Shown one piece after another: positions 17,746 through 25,733 of a stretch of 64,000 nt of DNA. This DNA is from Candidatus Limnocylindrales bacterium (GTDB taxonomy: Bacteria; Moduliflexota; Moduliflexia; Moduliflexales; JAUQPW01): assembly GCA_035559535.1 (NCBI GenBank), contig DATMBG010000022.1:62001-126000 (forward strand). The letters are read 5' to 3'. The notes beneath the pieces are model-generated. The model did not search any database, was not told the origin of the DNA, and worked only from the letters and a program-made list of their open reading frames with translations. Every line of letters starts with the position of its first letter. Position 1 is the stretch's first letter. The translations under genes were made by a program, and so were the position numbers.

Positions 17746-20580
17746 ATGAATCAATTATGGAATGCACCACCGCCGGAGAAGTGGGATAATTGGATAGAGT
17801 ATGATGCTACCCGGTGGCCAAAGAAAGTTCAAAAGAATTACATGCTTATTCCAACGGCTTGTTTTAATTGTGAAGCGGCGTGTGGTCTTTTAGCTTATGT
17901 CGATAAAGAAACCCTGCAGATCACCAAATTGGAAGGGAATCCTCTCCATCCTGCCAGCCGGGGTCGAACCTGTGCCAAGGGACCGGCTACCATCGATCAA
18001 ATCCGTGATCCTGAAAGAATTCTCTATCCCCTTAAACGGGTGGGTAAGCGTGGAGAAGGAAAGTGGGAGCGGACAACCTGGCATGAGGTTTTAGAGGTTT
18101 TTGCCACGCGAATTCGAAGGGCTCTTCAGGAAGGTCGTCGCCATGAAATCATGTACCATGTGGGGCGTCCAGGCCATGATGGGTATATGGATCGTATTTT
18201 GCAAGCCTGGGGAATAGATGGGCATAACAGCCATACCAATGTTTGTTCGGCCAGTGCCCGGACCGGCTATGCCCTCTGGCATGGCATGGATCGACCGTCT
18301 CCCGACCACGCCCATGCCAAATTTATCCTGCTCCTCAGTTCCCATCTGGAAACAGGCCACTATTTCAACCCCCATGCCCAACGGATCATCGAGGGAAAAA
18401 TGCGAGGAGCCAAACTGGCCGTCATCGATACCCGCCTTTCCAATACGGCTTCCATGGCCGACTATTGGCTGGCTCCCTGGCCCGGAACGGAAGCAGTCAT
18501 CCTGCTGGCCATGGCTAACATCCTTTTACAAGAAGAACTTTATGACCGGGAATTTTTACGTCGTTGGACAAATTGGCAGGAATATATGCTGGACCTGGAG
18601 AATGACAGTATGGAAGTACAGGAGTATGGGAGTCGGAGAGCATCTCCTACCTCTTCACCCTCCCATCCTCCCACCTCTCGGACTACAAACAAAGAGGTAA
18701 CCTTCGAGAATTTCTTGAATAAGCTCAAAGAAATTTATGCTGTTTACACCCCTGAGTTTGCCGAACAAGAAAGCAAGGTTTCTGCTCAATTGATCGTCCA
18801 GGTCGCCCGAGAGATAGGAAAAGCCGGATCGGCTTTCTCTACCCATATATGGCGCAATGCGGCAGCAGGCAATCTGGGTGGCTGGCAGGTTGCCAGGGCT
18901 TTAGAATTCCTCAACGTTTTAACCGGAAGCGTGGGAACCCCAGGAGGAACCTCCCCTAACACGTGGGATAAATTTGTCCCAACACCCTTTATCAAACCTC
19001 CACCCCAGAAAATCTGGAACGAGCTTCTCTGGCCCAAAGAATATCCCCTGGCCCATCATGAGTTGAGCTTCCTGCTTCCCCACTTTTTAAAGGAAGGGCG
19101 TGGGAAGTTAAGTGTTTACTTTACCCGGGTCTACAATCCAGTCTGGACCAATCCCGATGGATTTAGCTGGATAGAGGTTCTGTGCGATGAGAGTAAGATC
19201 GAACTCCATGCTGCTTTAACTCCCGTTTGGAATGAAACGGCTTGGTTTGCAGACTATATACTTCCCATGGGAGTTGGGGCAGAGCGACACGATATCCAAA
19301 GCCAGGAGACCCATGCAGCTAAATGGATCAGTTTTCGGCAGCCTGTTCTTCGAGTCGCCCGGGAAAAACTGGGCCAAAGAATAGAATATACCTATCAGGC
19401 CAACCCAGGTGAGGTATGGGAAGAAGACGAGTTCTGGATCGAGCTTTCCTGGCGTATAGACCCGGACGGAAGTCTGGGAATCCGGCCCTACTTTGAATCT
19501 CCCTATCGACCCGGGCAAAAAGTAACCGTGGAAGAATACTACCGCTGGATTTTTGAAAATAGCGTACCCGGTTTACCGGAAAAAGCCCGAACCGAAGGAC
19601 TTACGCCCCTGGAATATATGCGGAAGTACGGCACGTTCCTCGTTGAAGATAAGGTCTATAAAGCCCATGAAAAGGAATTGAAACCCCGGGAATTAGGGGT
19701 GGTTTCCATAGATACTAAAACCGGAGTTATCACCCGAGCCGGACAACCTATCGGAGTTGAAATTGATGGGAAAGCCTACGTAGGCTTTCCCACACCTTCC
19801 CGAAAATTGGAGTTTTATTCCAAAACCCTAAAACAGTGGAAATGGCCGGAATATGCGATCCCCGGTTATATTAGAAGCCATGTACACTGGAGCCACATAG
19901 ACCCCAGTAAAGGGGAATACGTTCTAATCCCTACCTTTCGATTACCGACTTTGATCCATACCCGATCGGGCAATGCCAAATCCCTTTACGAAATCTCCCA
20001 TACCAACCCTGTTTGGATTCATCCTGAAGATGCACAACGGTTAGGGGTAAAAACAGGTGACCTGATTAAAGTGATTACCGAGATTGGATATTTCGTTAAT
20101 AAAGTCTGGATCACCGAAGGCATTCGCCCCGGAGTGATTGCCTGTTCCCATCACCTGGGACGATGGCGATTGAAGCCCGATCTGGGAGGCGAGCGCTGGT
20201 CTACAGCCCTGGTTAGCTTGGAAAGCGAACCCGGTGGAAAGTGGCGTATGCGGCAATTGGAGGGAATTCGCCCCTTTAAAAGTGATGATCCAGACTCTGA
20301 ACGGATCTGGTGGAACGATGCCGGAGTCCATCAAAACCTGACCTTTCCCGTTCATCCTGATCCTGTCAGTGGACAACACTGCTGGCATCAGAAGGTTAAA
20401 GTAGAAAAAGCCGGACCTGACGACCGCTACGGAGATATCTTTGTAGATACTCAAAAAGCCTTCCAGGTTTACCAGGAATGGCTCAAGCAGACACGTCCGG
20501 CTCCAGGACCCAATGGCCTGCGAAGACCTCTCTGGCTGACCCGAGCAGTTAAGCCAGATCCCGAAGCGTATAAGTTTTAG
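17746..20580 (+). CDS. Molybdopterin oxidoreductase, catalytic subunit
   Basis: 944-aa DMSO-reductase-family catalytic subunit. An N-terminal [4Fe-4S] motif has Cys39-x2-Cys42-x3-Cys46 and Cys76 (GRTCAKG). The Mo-bis-MGD core follows (HTNVCSASARTGYALWHGMD; the Cys may be the Mo ligand; ETGHYFNPHAQRI), and the C-terminal dinucleotide-binding domain starts near VLIPTFRLPTLIHTRSGN. No Tat or Sec signal, so it should face the cytoplasm, which with an NrfD partner recalls SoeABC sulfite dehydrogenase; substrate is unproven (polysulfide, thiosulfate or another oxyanion are alternatives). Residues about 287-315 (SMEVQEYGSRRASP, then Ser/Pro/Thr-rich) look like a translated, degenerate hairpin element inserted in frame. 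Confidence 0.9.
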   Translation: MNQLWNAPPPEKWDNWIEYDATRWPKKVQKNYMLIPTACFNCEAACGLLAYVDKETLQITKLEGNPLHPASRGRTCAKGPATIDQIRDPERILYPLKRVGKRGEGKWERTTWHEVLEVFATRIRRALQEGRRHEIMYHVGRPGHDGYMDRILQAWGIDGHNSHTNVCSASARTGYALWHGMDRPSPDHAHAKFILLLSSHLETGHYFNPHAQRIIEGKMRGAKLAVIDTRLSNTASMADYWLAPWPGTEAVILLAMANILLQEELYDREFLRRWTNWQEYMLDLENDSMEVQEYGSRRASPTSSPSHPPTSRTTNKEVTFENFLNKLKEIYAVYTPEFAEQESKVSAQLIVQVAREIGKAGSAFSTHIWRNAAAGNLGGWQVARALEFLNVLTGSVGTPGGTSPNTWDKFVPTPFIKPPPQKIWNELLWPKEYPLAHHELSFLLPHFLKEGRGKLSVYFTRVYNPVWTNPDGFSWIEVLCDESKIELHAALTPVWNETAWFADYILPMGVGAERHDIQSQETHAAKWISFRQPVLRVAREKLGQRIEYTYQANPGEVWEEDEFWIELSWRIDPDGSLGIRPYFESPYRPGQKVTVEEYYRWIFENSVPGLPEKARTEGLTPLEYMRKYGTFLVEDKVYKAHEKELKPRELGVVSIDTKTGVITRAGQPIGVEIDGKAYVGFPTPSRKLEFYSKTLKQWKWPEYAIPGYIRSHVHWSHIDPSKGEYVLIPTFRLPTLIHTRSGNAKSLYEISHTNPVWIHPEDAQRLGVKTGDLIKVITEIGYFVNKVWITEGIRPGVIACSHHLGRWRLKPDLGGERWSTALVSLESEPGGKWRMRQLEGIRPFKSDDPDSERIWWNDAGVHQNLTFPVHPDPVSGQHCWHQKVKVEKAGPDDRYGDIFVDTQKAFQVYQEWLKQTRPAPGPNGLRRPLWLTRAVKPDPEAYKF
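18605..18680. repeat. Degenerate octamer hairpin inside the molybdoenzyme gene
   Basis: Left part AGTATGGAAGTACAGGAGTA plus TGGGAGTCGG and right part CCTACCTC, CACCCTCCCATCCTCCCACC look like diverged GGRRGTRT units facing their complement. It keeps the reading frame and encodes a low-complexity Ser/Pro/Arg insert absent from the surrounding conserved fold. Confidence 0.55.
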
Positions 20581-20586
20581 ATAGGA

Positions 20587-20829
20587 ATGACAGAATTAGC
20601 AGGATTTAGAAAACAAAAAACCTTACCAATCCTGTTAGATGTTGAAGAAAAAGTCTTTCAATGGCTCAGCTCCGGAATTCAGATGGTTATTGTAATCAAT
20701 CCACGCAAACGTACCGTAGTTGTTTATTACTCCGATAGCCGTGTCATATATTTGACTGAACAAAATATACTGGAGGGTGGAAAGGTAGTGCCGGGATGGA
20801 GGATCCCGGTTAGGGATTTATTCGTATGA
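20587..20829 (+). pseudogene. Uma2-family remnant (C-terminal part)
   Basis: 80 codons that match only the last part of the Uma2 (DUF820) nuclease domain: DVEEKVFQWLSSGIQMVIVINP corresponds to the K-x3-Y/W-x3-G-V-x2-V-W-V-V-D-P region, followed by RKRTVVVYY and VVPGWRIPVRDLFV. The upstream half with the PD and E-x-L-S catalytic residues is missing, so it should have no nuclease activity. It has a modest ribosome site (TAGGA) and could still be translated. The helicase gene starts 6 bases later. A complete Uma2 gene is at 53795. Confidence 0.6.
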
Positions 20830-20835
20830 AGGTTT

Positions 20836-22197
20836 ATGAAACTTCTCTTTGATAAAGGTACCCTGATTTTAAAGGAGGTACCGGCTTCTCTGCCTATTCC
20901 TCCAGAGTTTATCTTCGATAACCGCGTTGACAAATACCGCACCCAGGGTTATCGGTACCGTTGGGTTGTAGAATATTTTAAGAAAAACCGAATATCTTTT
21001 GAAGACTGGGTCCCGGCCTATCAAAAACTTCAACTCACCCGTCGACTCCAGTTTGATCCCCATCCTTTTCAGCGAGAAGCTATCGAGGCCTGGAAGGCAA
21101 ACAAATTTTTAGGTATTATTGAACTTCCTACGGGAGCCGGGAAGAGTTATGTGGCACAAATGGCTATCGAACTGACGCAACGAAGTACCTTAGTCGTAGT
21201 ACCGACCCTGGATTTAATGAACCAATGGTACGATCTCCTGGGTGCTGCTTTTGGAGGTAATCAGGTTGGTCTTCTGGGAGGAGGATACTACGAACTGAAT
21301 TCTTTAACAGTTACCACCTATGACAGTGCCACCAATCATATGGAACGCATGGGTCACCGCTGGGGGCTTATCATCTTCGACGAGTGCCATCACCTTCCTG
21401 GACCCATGTATGCCCATGCAGCAGAGATGTGTATAGCCCCCTACCGATTGGCCCTGACGGCAACCCTGGAACGGGCAGACGGCCGGCATGTCCTCCTGGA
21501 GGATCTGGTAGGACCGGTCGTTTACAGAAAGGGAATTAAAGATCTGGCCGGAGCATATCTGTCCGATTACGAGGTAAAAAAGATCACGGTACACCTTTCC
21601 TCAGAAGAACAGGTCGAGTACACTACGGCCCGAAAGGAAATTGACAGTTTCGTTCGGGAACACGGTTTGTCCTTATCCAGTATCGAAGGATGGAAACAAT
21701 TTATCATTCACAGCTCTCGGACTCCGGAGGGCCGTCGCGCCATGCTGGCCTATCAAACCTCCAGGAAAATTTCCATGGGGACCTCTTCCAAGCTCAGGGC
21801 TCTGGAATCTCTTTTAAAACAACACGCCAGGGATCGGGTGATTATTTTCACGGCAGATAACGAAACGGTTTATACCATCAGTCAGACTTTTCTTATCCCG
21901 GCCATTACCCATCAAACGGATACGAAGGAGCGAAAAGCCATCCTGGAAGCTTTCAACCGGGGAGATTACTCCGTTCTGGTTACTTCTAAAGTACTCAACG
22001 AGGGAGTTAATGTGCCAGAAGCTAATGTAGCCATCATCCTTTCTGGATCTGGAAGTGTTCGGGAACACGTACAGCGGCTGGGTCGGATTTTAAGGCGCCG
22101 AGAAGGAAAACATGCAACCCTTTACGAAGTGGTCACGAAGGGAACCGTGGAAGAACGTATCAGTCAACGCCGGAGTAAACATGATGCCTATCAATAA
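20836..22197 (+). CDS. XPB-like superfamily 2 DNA helicase
   Basis: ATP-dependent DNA helicase/translocase, 453 aa. Walker A is LPTGAGKS (97-104), motif II is DECHH (from 182), motif III LTATLERADG, and the second RecA-like domain ends with motif V TSKVLNEGVNVPEAN and motif VI HVQRLGRILRRREGK. RILRR is the XPB/RAD25-type motif VI. The N-terminal 80 residues form the damage-recognition-like part. In many archaea and bacteria this protein is paired with a Bax1/DUF790 nuclease, which is absent here. A short GAAGG ribosome site lies 3 bases before the ATG. Confidence 0.92.
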   Translation: MKLLFDKGTLILKEVPASLPIPPEFIFDNRVDKYRTQGYRYRWVVEYFKKNRISFEDWVPAYQKLQLTRRLQFDPHPFQREAIEAWKANKFLGIIELPTGAGKSYVAQMAIELTQRSTLVVVPTLDLMNQWYDLLGAAFGGNQVGLLGGGYYELNSLTVTTYDSATNHMERMGHRWGLIIFDECHHLPGPMYAHAAEMCIAPYRLALTATLERADGRHVLLEDLVGPVVYRKGIKDLAGAYLSDYEVKKITVHLSSEEQVEYTTARKEIDSFVREHGLSLSSIEGWKQFIIHSSRTPEGRRAMLAYQTSRKISMGTSSKLRALESLLKQHARDRVIIFTADNETVYTISQTFLIPAITHQTDTKERKAILEAFNRGDYSVLVTSKVLNEGVNVPEANVAIILSGSGSVREHVQRLGRILRRREGKHATLYEVVTKGTVEERISQRRSKHDAYQ

Positions 22198-22313
22198 AGT
22201 ATAGGGGTGTGGAAGTGTGGGGGTGTGGAGGTATAGGGGTGTGGGGGTATGGGAGTATGGGAGTATGGGGGTAGGGAAGTATATCCTCCCGCACTTCTAC
22301 ACCCCTATACTTT
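22196..22313. repeat. Octamer-repeat hairpin, family GGRRGTRT
   Basis: Ends AAAGTATAGGGGTGT and ACACCCCTATACTTT are perfect complements; between them are tandem GGAAGTGT, GGGGGTGT, GGAGGTAT and GGGAGTAT units and a short complementary arm. It begins inside the helicase stop codon and lies between convergent genes, so it may also act as a terminator-like structure. Confidence 0.85.
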
Positions 22314-22391
22314 ATACACTCTTCGTGAATAAACCAAATCAATAACTTACGAAAAATGCAAGGGGGAAATTCCACATCTTACATCGGGTCT

Positions 22392-22721
22392 TCACCCTCT
22401 CGGCCCATACATCATTACCAATACCCCCACGAGGGCTATGCAACCTCCCATAATATCGAACTTGTCTGGAACTATCCGATCCACCCGCCATCCCCAAAGA
22501 ATAGAAAGAACAATAAAAACACCTCCATAAGCCGCATACACGCGACCAAAGTTTGCAGGTTGCAAGGTTGGGATGATACCGTAAAGAAATAAAACCAAGG
22601 CCCCTATACCCGCAAACCAGGGACTCTTACCCTCTCGCAACCAAAGCCAGACCAGATAGCCCCCTCCTATTTCACACAAGCCCGCAATTACAAAGTATAG
22701 CAGAGATTTAATGATGTGCAT
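22392..22721 (-). CDS. YnfA/UPF0060 membrane protein
   Basis: 109-aa inner-membrane protein with four hydrophobic helices, matching the YnfA (UPF0060) family, relatives of small multidrug-resistance transporters. Recognisable stretches are [50 protein letters not shown] and [17 protein letters not shown]. Length is standard. Transport function is not established for most members. The ribosome site (GGGAG) is rather far upstream. Confidence 0.93.
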   Translation of the reverse strand: MHIIKSLLYFVIAGLCEIGGGYLVWLWLREGKSPWFAGIGALVLFLYGIIPTLQPANFGRVYAAYGGVFIVLSILWGWRVDRIVPDKFDIMGGCIALVGVLVMMYGPRG

Positions 22722-22764
22722 GGGTCATTTTGAAAGAACTCCCTTTCTCCCCAAGCTGACTTAT

Positions 22765-22860
22765 ACCCAACAGTGGGACGCGGGGACACGGGAGACACGA
22801 GGACGCGGAGACAAGATTCCCCGTGTCCCCACGTCCCACTGTCTGGATCGAATGGGTATT
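22765..22860. repeat. Heptamer-like hairpin, GGGACRC family
   Basis: Left arm ACCCAACAGTGGGACGCGGG, GACACGGGAGACACGAGGAC; right arm CCCCGTGTCCCCACGTCCCA then CTGTCTGG and TGGGTA. Arms pair over more than 25 bp. The same unit type recurs at 42971-43060. It lies between ynfA and the hypothetical gene at 22879. Confidence 0.75.
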
Positions 22861-22878
22861 CCAACGCTACCTTCTGTT

Positions 22879-23271
22879 CTAAGATGAGATCTCCCGCCTG
22901 TTTTCTTCTATCTCGGAATCCAATGAAAAGACAGGTGGAAACTGAAGGGGGAAGAAATTTTCATCTATAAATGAAGTGGCCCAGTGATGAATTCGAAGGG
23001 CTCCCAGTTCCCATCCATAATCCTTGTATTGAGTTTGAAGAAGGAGATCTCTTTCAGCCTTTTCTAAGTAGAAGATCGAGGGTGGAATGGCTTTATAATC
23101 CGTCCATATTTTAGACGGTAGAAATTCGTAGGTTTTCTCTTGTTTATTGATAAGAAGTCGTCCAATTTGTTCCCATTCTCCCAGGGGATTAAAGTCGAAG
23201 GATTGGACAATATATTCTACCAGGATATCCTCATTTCTCACTTGAGTCAGCTTAACATGACTAATACCCAT
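22879..23271 (-). CDS. Hypothetical protein
   Basis: 130-aa soluble protein with no family I recognise. It is rich in Glu, Leu, Ile and aromatic residues (HHWATSFIDENFFPLQFPPVFSL), with no signal or membrane segment. A good Shine-Dalgarno sequence (AGGAG, 9 bases before the ATG) and ordinary codon use support a real gene. Its neighbour in the same direction is ynfA, 157 bp downstream. Confidence 0.7.
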   Translation of the reverse strand: MGISHVKLTQVRNEDILVEYIVQSFDFNPLGEWEQIGRLLINKQEKTYEFLPSKIWTDYKAIPPSIFYLEKAERDLLLQTQYKDYGWELGALRIHHWATSFIDENFFPLQFPPVFSLDSEIEENRREISS

Positions 23272-23366
23272 CCACTTGGCTCCTACAAGGTTATAAAGAT
23301 TTAAAGGTTTTTACCACTACGTACTATCTAAGATAGCTGCAATTTTCATACTCATCCTCCTATTTT

Positions 23367-25055
23367 TTATTTTTCATAGCGAAGGGTTTGATCGGTGGGA
23401 ACCGTACCTATTTCTCTCCGACTATCAGGACTGACTGCCTGGGGATCGGTTTTTACGTTGATACAAGAGGGAAGTCCGGAGGAAAAGGCTTTTTCTAAGG
23501 CAGGTCTTAGCTCTTCCGGTTTTTCCACATAAATTCCGAAACCTCCCAGCGCTTTGACCATTTCTTCGTAGCGAGAATATCGTAAATCAGTTGCAATGGT
23601 CCTTTTAAACTCTACCTGCTGATTATACTTTTCGATGGCCCAGGAGGCATTGTTGCTGATTACCACAACAATGGGAAGATTATGTCGTATTGCCGTATCC
23701 ATCTCCATGGCATGAAATCCAAAGGAACCATCTCCAACCAAAAGGAGGACTTGTTGATGGGGTCGGGCCAGCTTAGCAGCCAGGGCAAAGGGTAGCCCTT
23801 GACCCAAACAACCAAATGTTCCAGCATCCAGCCAGTGTCTGGGTTCATAACTTTCCAAACTGATGCGGGCAAAGGAAAGGATATCTCCCCCATCTACCAC
23901 AAGGGTAGCGTCTCGACTCACAAAATCTCGGATCTCTTTACATAATCGAAGGGGATGAATAGGAACTGCAGAACTATTCAGTGTGGCTTCTAGACTTTGT
24001 CGAGCGACCCGATCTTTTTCCCGAAGAGCTTCAATCCAGGTGGTAAAGGCCTCTCGGGAAGTTAACGACTTTCCCTCCAGGGCTTGAAGGAGTTGTTTAA
24101 GTACTGCCCGAGCGTCTCCCACGATCCCTACGTCTATATCCCGGTTATAGCCTATTTGTTGAGGATCAATATCTACCTGGATAACTTTGGCTTTTTCATT
24201 AAAACGGGGCGGACGCCCGTAAGCCAGAACATAGTTAAATCGGGCTCCGATTACCAAAATAACGTCAGCATTTTTCAGTGCGAAGGATCGTGCTGCCGGA
24301 AAGTACAGCGGATGACCTGCTGGTATGAGACCCCGCCCATTATGGGTGAGCCACACGGGAATTCGGAGTGCTTCCACAAAATCCCGGAGTTCCTGGGTGG
24401 CCTGGGACCTCCAGACTCCCTGGCCTGCCACCAGAAGCGGTTGTTGAGCTTCGAATAAAAGTTTTACGGCTTTTTCTATGGCTGAGGGGTCTCCTTGAAC
24501 CCTCGCTTCCGGCCTGTAGTGGGCAGGAAACCAGACGTTTCCCGGTTTGACCCGATTTCGTAAGATGTCTGCCGGGATATCTAGAAAAACCGGACCAGGT
24601 CTTCCGGTAACGGCAATGCGAATCGCCCGGGTTATAAATTCAGGAATACGTTCTGTCTCCAGGATCGATTCAGACCACTTGGTAATGGGCCTCATGAAAG
24701 CTACTTGATCCATTTCATGGAACCCTCCCATCCCGAATTGCTTCAGGGGCGGGCGCCCTGCCAAGAGAACAACCGGATTACCCGAAGACCAGGCATTGGC
24801 TATCCCGGTCGCTGCATTGGTAACCCCCGGACCCGCCGTAACCGTTGCAAAACCTATTTCACCTGTAGCCCAGGACCAGCCATGGGCCATATGGATGGCG
24901 GCCTCTTCGTGCCGGGTATCGATCACTCTGACCCCTTCGTCGATACAGGCATCCAGAATAGGACCAATGTGCCCACCATTTAAGGTAAAAAGATATCGAA
25001 CCCCTTCTTTCTTGAGGGTTTTGGCCACTAAAACACCACCATGGATCTCACTCAT
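23367..25055 (-). CDS. Thiamine-diphosphate enzyme, acetolactate synthase-like
   Basis: 562-aa ThDP-dependent enzyme with the three-domain IlvB/POX fold. The catalytic Glu is in DTRHEEAAIHMAHGW near residue 50. The ThDP-binding motif is GDGSFGFHAMEMDTAIRHNLPIVVVISNN near 435-465. The central domain resembles the nucleotide/FAD-type region. Members act as acetolactate synthases, oxalyl-CoA or 2-hydroxyacyl-CoA lyases, or decarboxylases; with no ilvN or CoA genes nearby, the reaction cannot be fixed. The divergent stretch FTLNGGHIGPI and QFGMGGFHEMDQ favours the biosynthetically uncommitted group. No clear ribosome site. Confidence 0.85.
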   Translation of the reverse strand: MSEIHGGVLVAKTLKKEGVRYLFTLNGGHIGPILDACIDEGVRVIDTRHEEAAIHMAHGWSWATGEIGFATVTAGPGVTNAATGIANAWSSGNPVVLLAGRPPLKQFGMGGFHEMDQVAFMRPITKWSESILETERIPEFITRAIRIAVTGRPGPVFLDIPADILRNRVKPGNVWFPAHYRPEARVQGDPSAIEKAVKLLFEAQQPLLVAGQGVWRSQATQELRDFVEALRIPVWLTHNGRGLIPAGHPLYFPAARSFALKNADVILVIGARFNYVLAYGRPPRFNEKAKVIQVDIDPQQIGYNRDIDVGIVGDARAVLKQLLQALEGKSLTSREAFTTWIEALREKDRVARQSLEATLNSSAVPIHPLRLCKEIRDFVSRDATLVVDGGDILSFARISLESYEPRHWLDAGTFGCLGQGLPFALAAKLARPHQQVLLLVGDGSFGFHAMEMDTAIRHNLPIVVVISNNASWAIEKYNQQVEFKRTIATDLRYSRYEEMVKALGGFGIYVEKPEELRPALEKAFSSGLPSCINVKTDPQAVSPDSRREIGTVPTDQTLRYEK

Positions 25056-25166
25056 CTTGAAAAAGGATCATCTAGCCACTCAGGCATTCTAATACACACA
25101 GGGCCTAATGAAAAAATTACCCTTTCCTACTCCCCTGTTTCTTAGAATGCCCGGGTAGCTAAACTG

Positions 25167-25529
25167 TTAAAAAGCGTTTTGAATATGGTCTATGCGAGGC
25201 TTCTTGCTTTTTGAATCGGGCAGGTAAATCCCGATCACATCGAATCGAAACTGGGTATTTACCAGGTTATTCTGACTGATATAGTATAAAGCTACCTTTT
25301 TAACTTGCTGCTGTTTAGGATAGGTCACCGAATTGTAAGCTGGACCCAAAGCTTCGGATTTTCGTGTTCTTACCTCTATAAAGACAATGACCTTTCGGTC
25401 CTCTGCAATGATATCGATCTCTCCGAGTTTACATCGGAAATTGATGGCTCGAATCTGATACCCCAACCCTTCAAGATATTGGAGGGCCATCCCTTCTCCT
25501 ATTTTTCCCAAACTTTTTGGGTTATCCAT
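25167..25529 (-). CDS. YraN/UPF0102 family protein
   Basis: 120 aa, the usual size. Restriction-endonuclease-like fold of the UPF0102 (YraN) family: GKIGEGMALQYLEGLGYQI, NFRCKLGEIDIIAEDRKVIVFIEVRTR gives the D-x(n)-E-V-K-like core, with Arg where many have Lys. The N-terminal Glu, GEIDII Asp and EVR are the putative metal site. Biological role in most bacteria is unclear. An AGGA ribosome site sits about 9 bases upstream. Confidence 0.92.
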   Translation of the reverse strand: MDNPKSLGKIGEGMALQYLEGLGYQIRAINFRCKLGEIDIIAEDRKVIVFIEVRTRKSEALGPAYNSVTYPKQQQVKKVALYYISQNNLVNTQFRFDVIGIYLPDSKSKKPRIDHIQNAF

Positions 25530-25577
25530 GTTTTATTCCTGCTCCCTTCACCCTCTAGCGCCAGGATAAGAAGGTTA

Positions 25578-25590
25578 GCCCCGGTGGGGC
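25578..25590. repeat. Short GC hairpin GCCCC-GGT-GGGGC
   Basis: A perfect 5-bp stem within GGTTAGCCCCGGTGGGGC followed by GACCGGTTG. It resembles a GC-rich interspersed repeat type; only one copy is seen in this window. Confidence 0.35.
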
Positions 25591-25695
25591 GACCGGTTGA
25601 TAGCTTTTAGAAATTCTTGATGTTCATTACGATAATCTTTTCATCTTGTAGTATACCTTCGGGGTTTTTGTCAAATAGAATCGTAAGGGTTCTTC

Positions 25696-25724
25696 TTGAC
25701 ATGTTGTTTAAGTATTCTTAGTAT
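25696..25724 (+). promoter_or_regulatory. Promoter of radical SAM gene, leaderless layout
   Basis: TTGACA (25696-25701), exactly 17 bp, TAGTAT (25719-25724). The ATG begins 10 nt after the last -10 base and there is no Shine-Dalgarno sequence, so the mRNA would have at most a few nucleotides of leader. Confidence 0.6.
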
Positions 25725-25733
25725 TTTATAGAT

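Noticed and set aside
17533-17754. Open frames over the octamer hairpins (also near 15377, 22160, 60757), reading repeated Met-Gly-Val-Trp or Ser-His-Thr-Pro
   Set aside because: They are simply the repeat units translated; there is no start signal or family.
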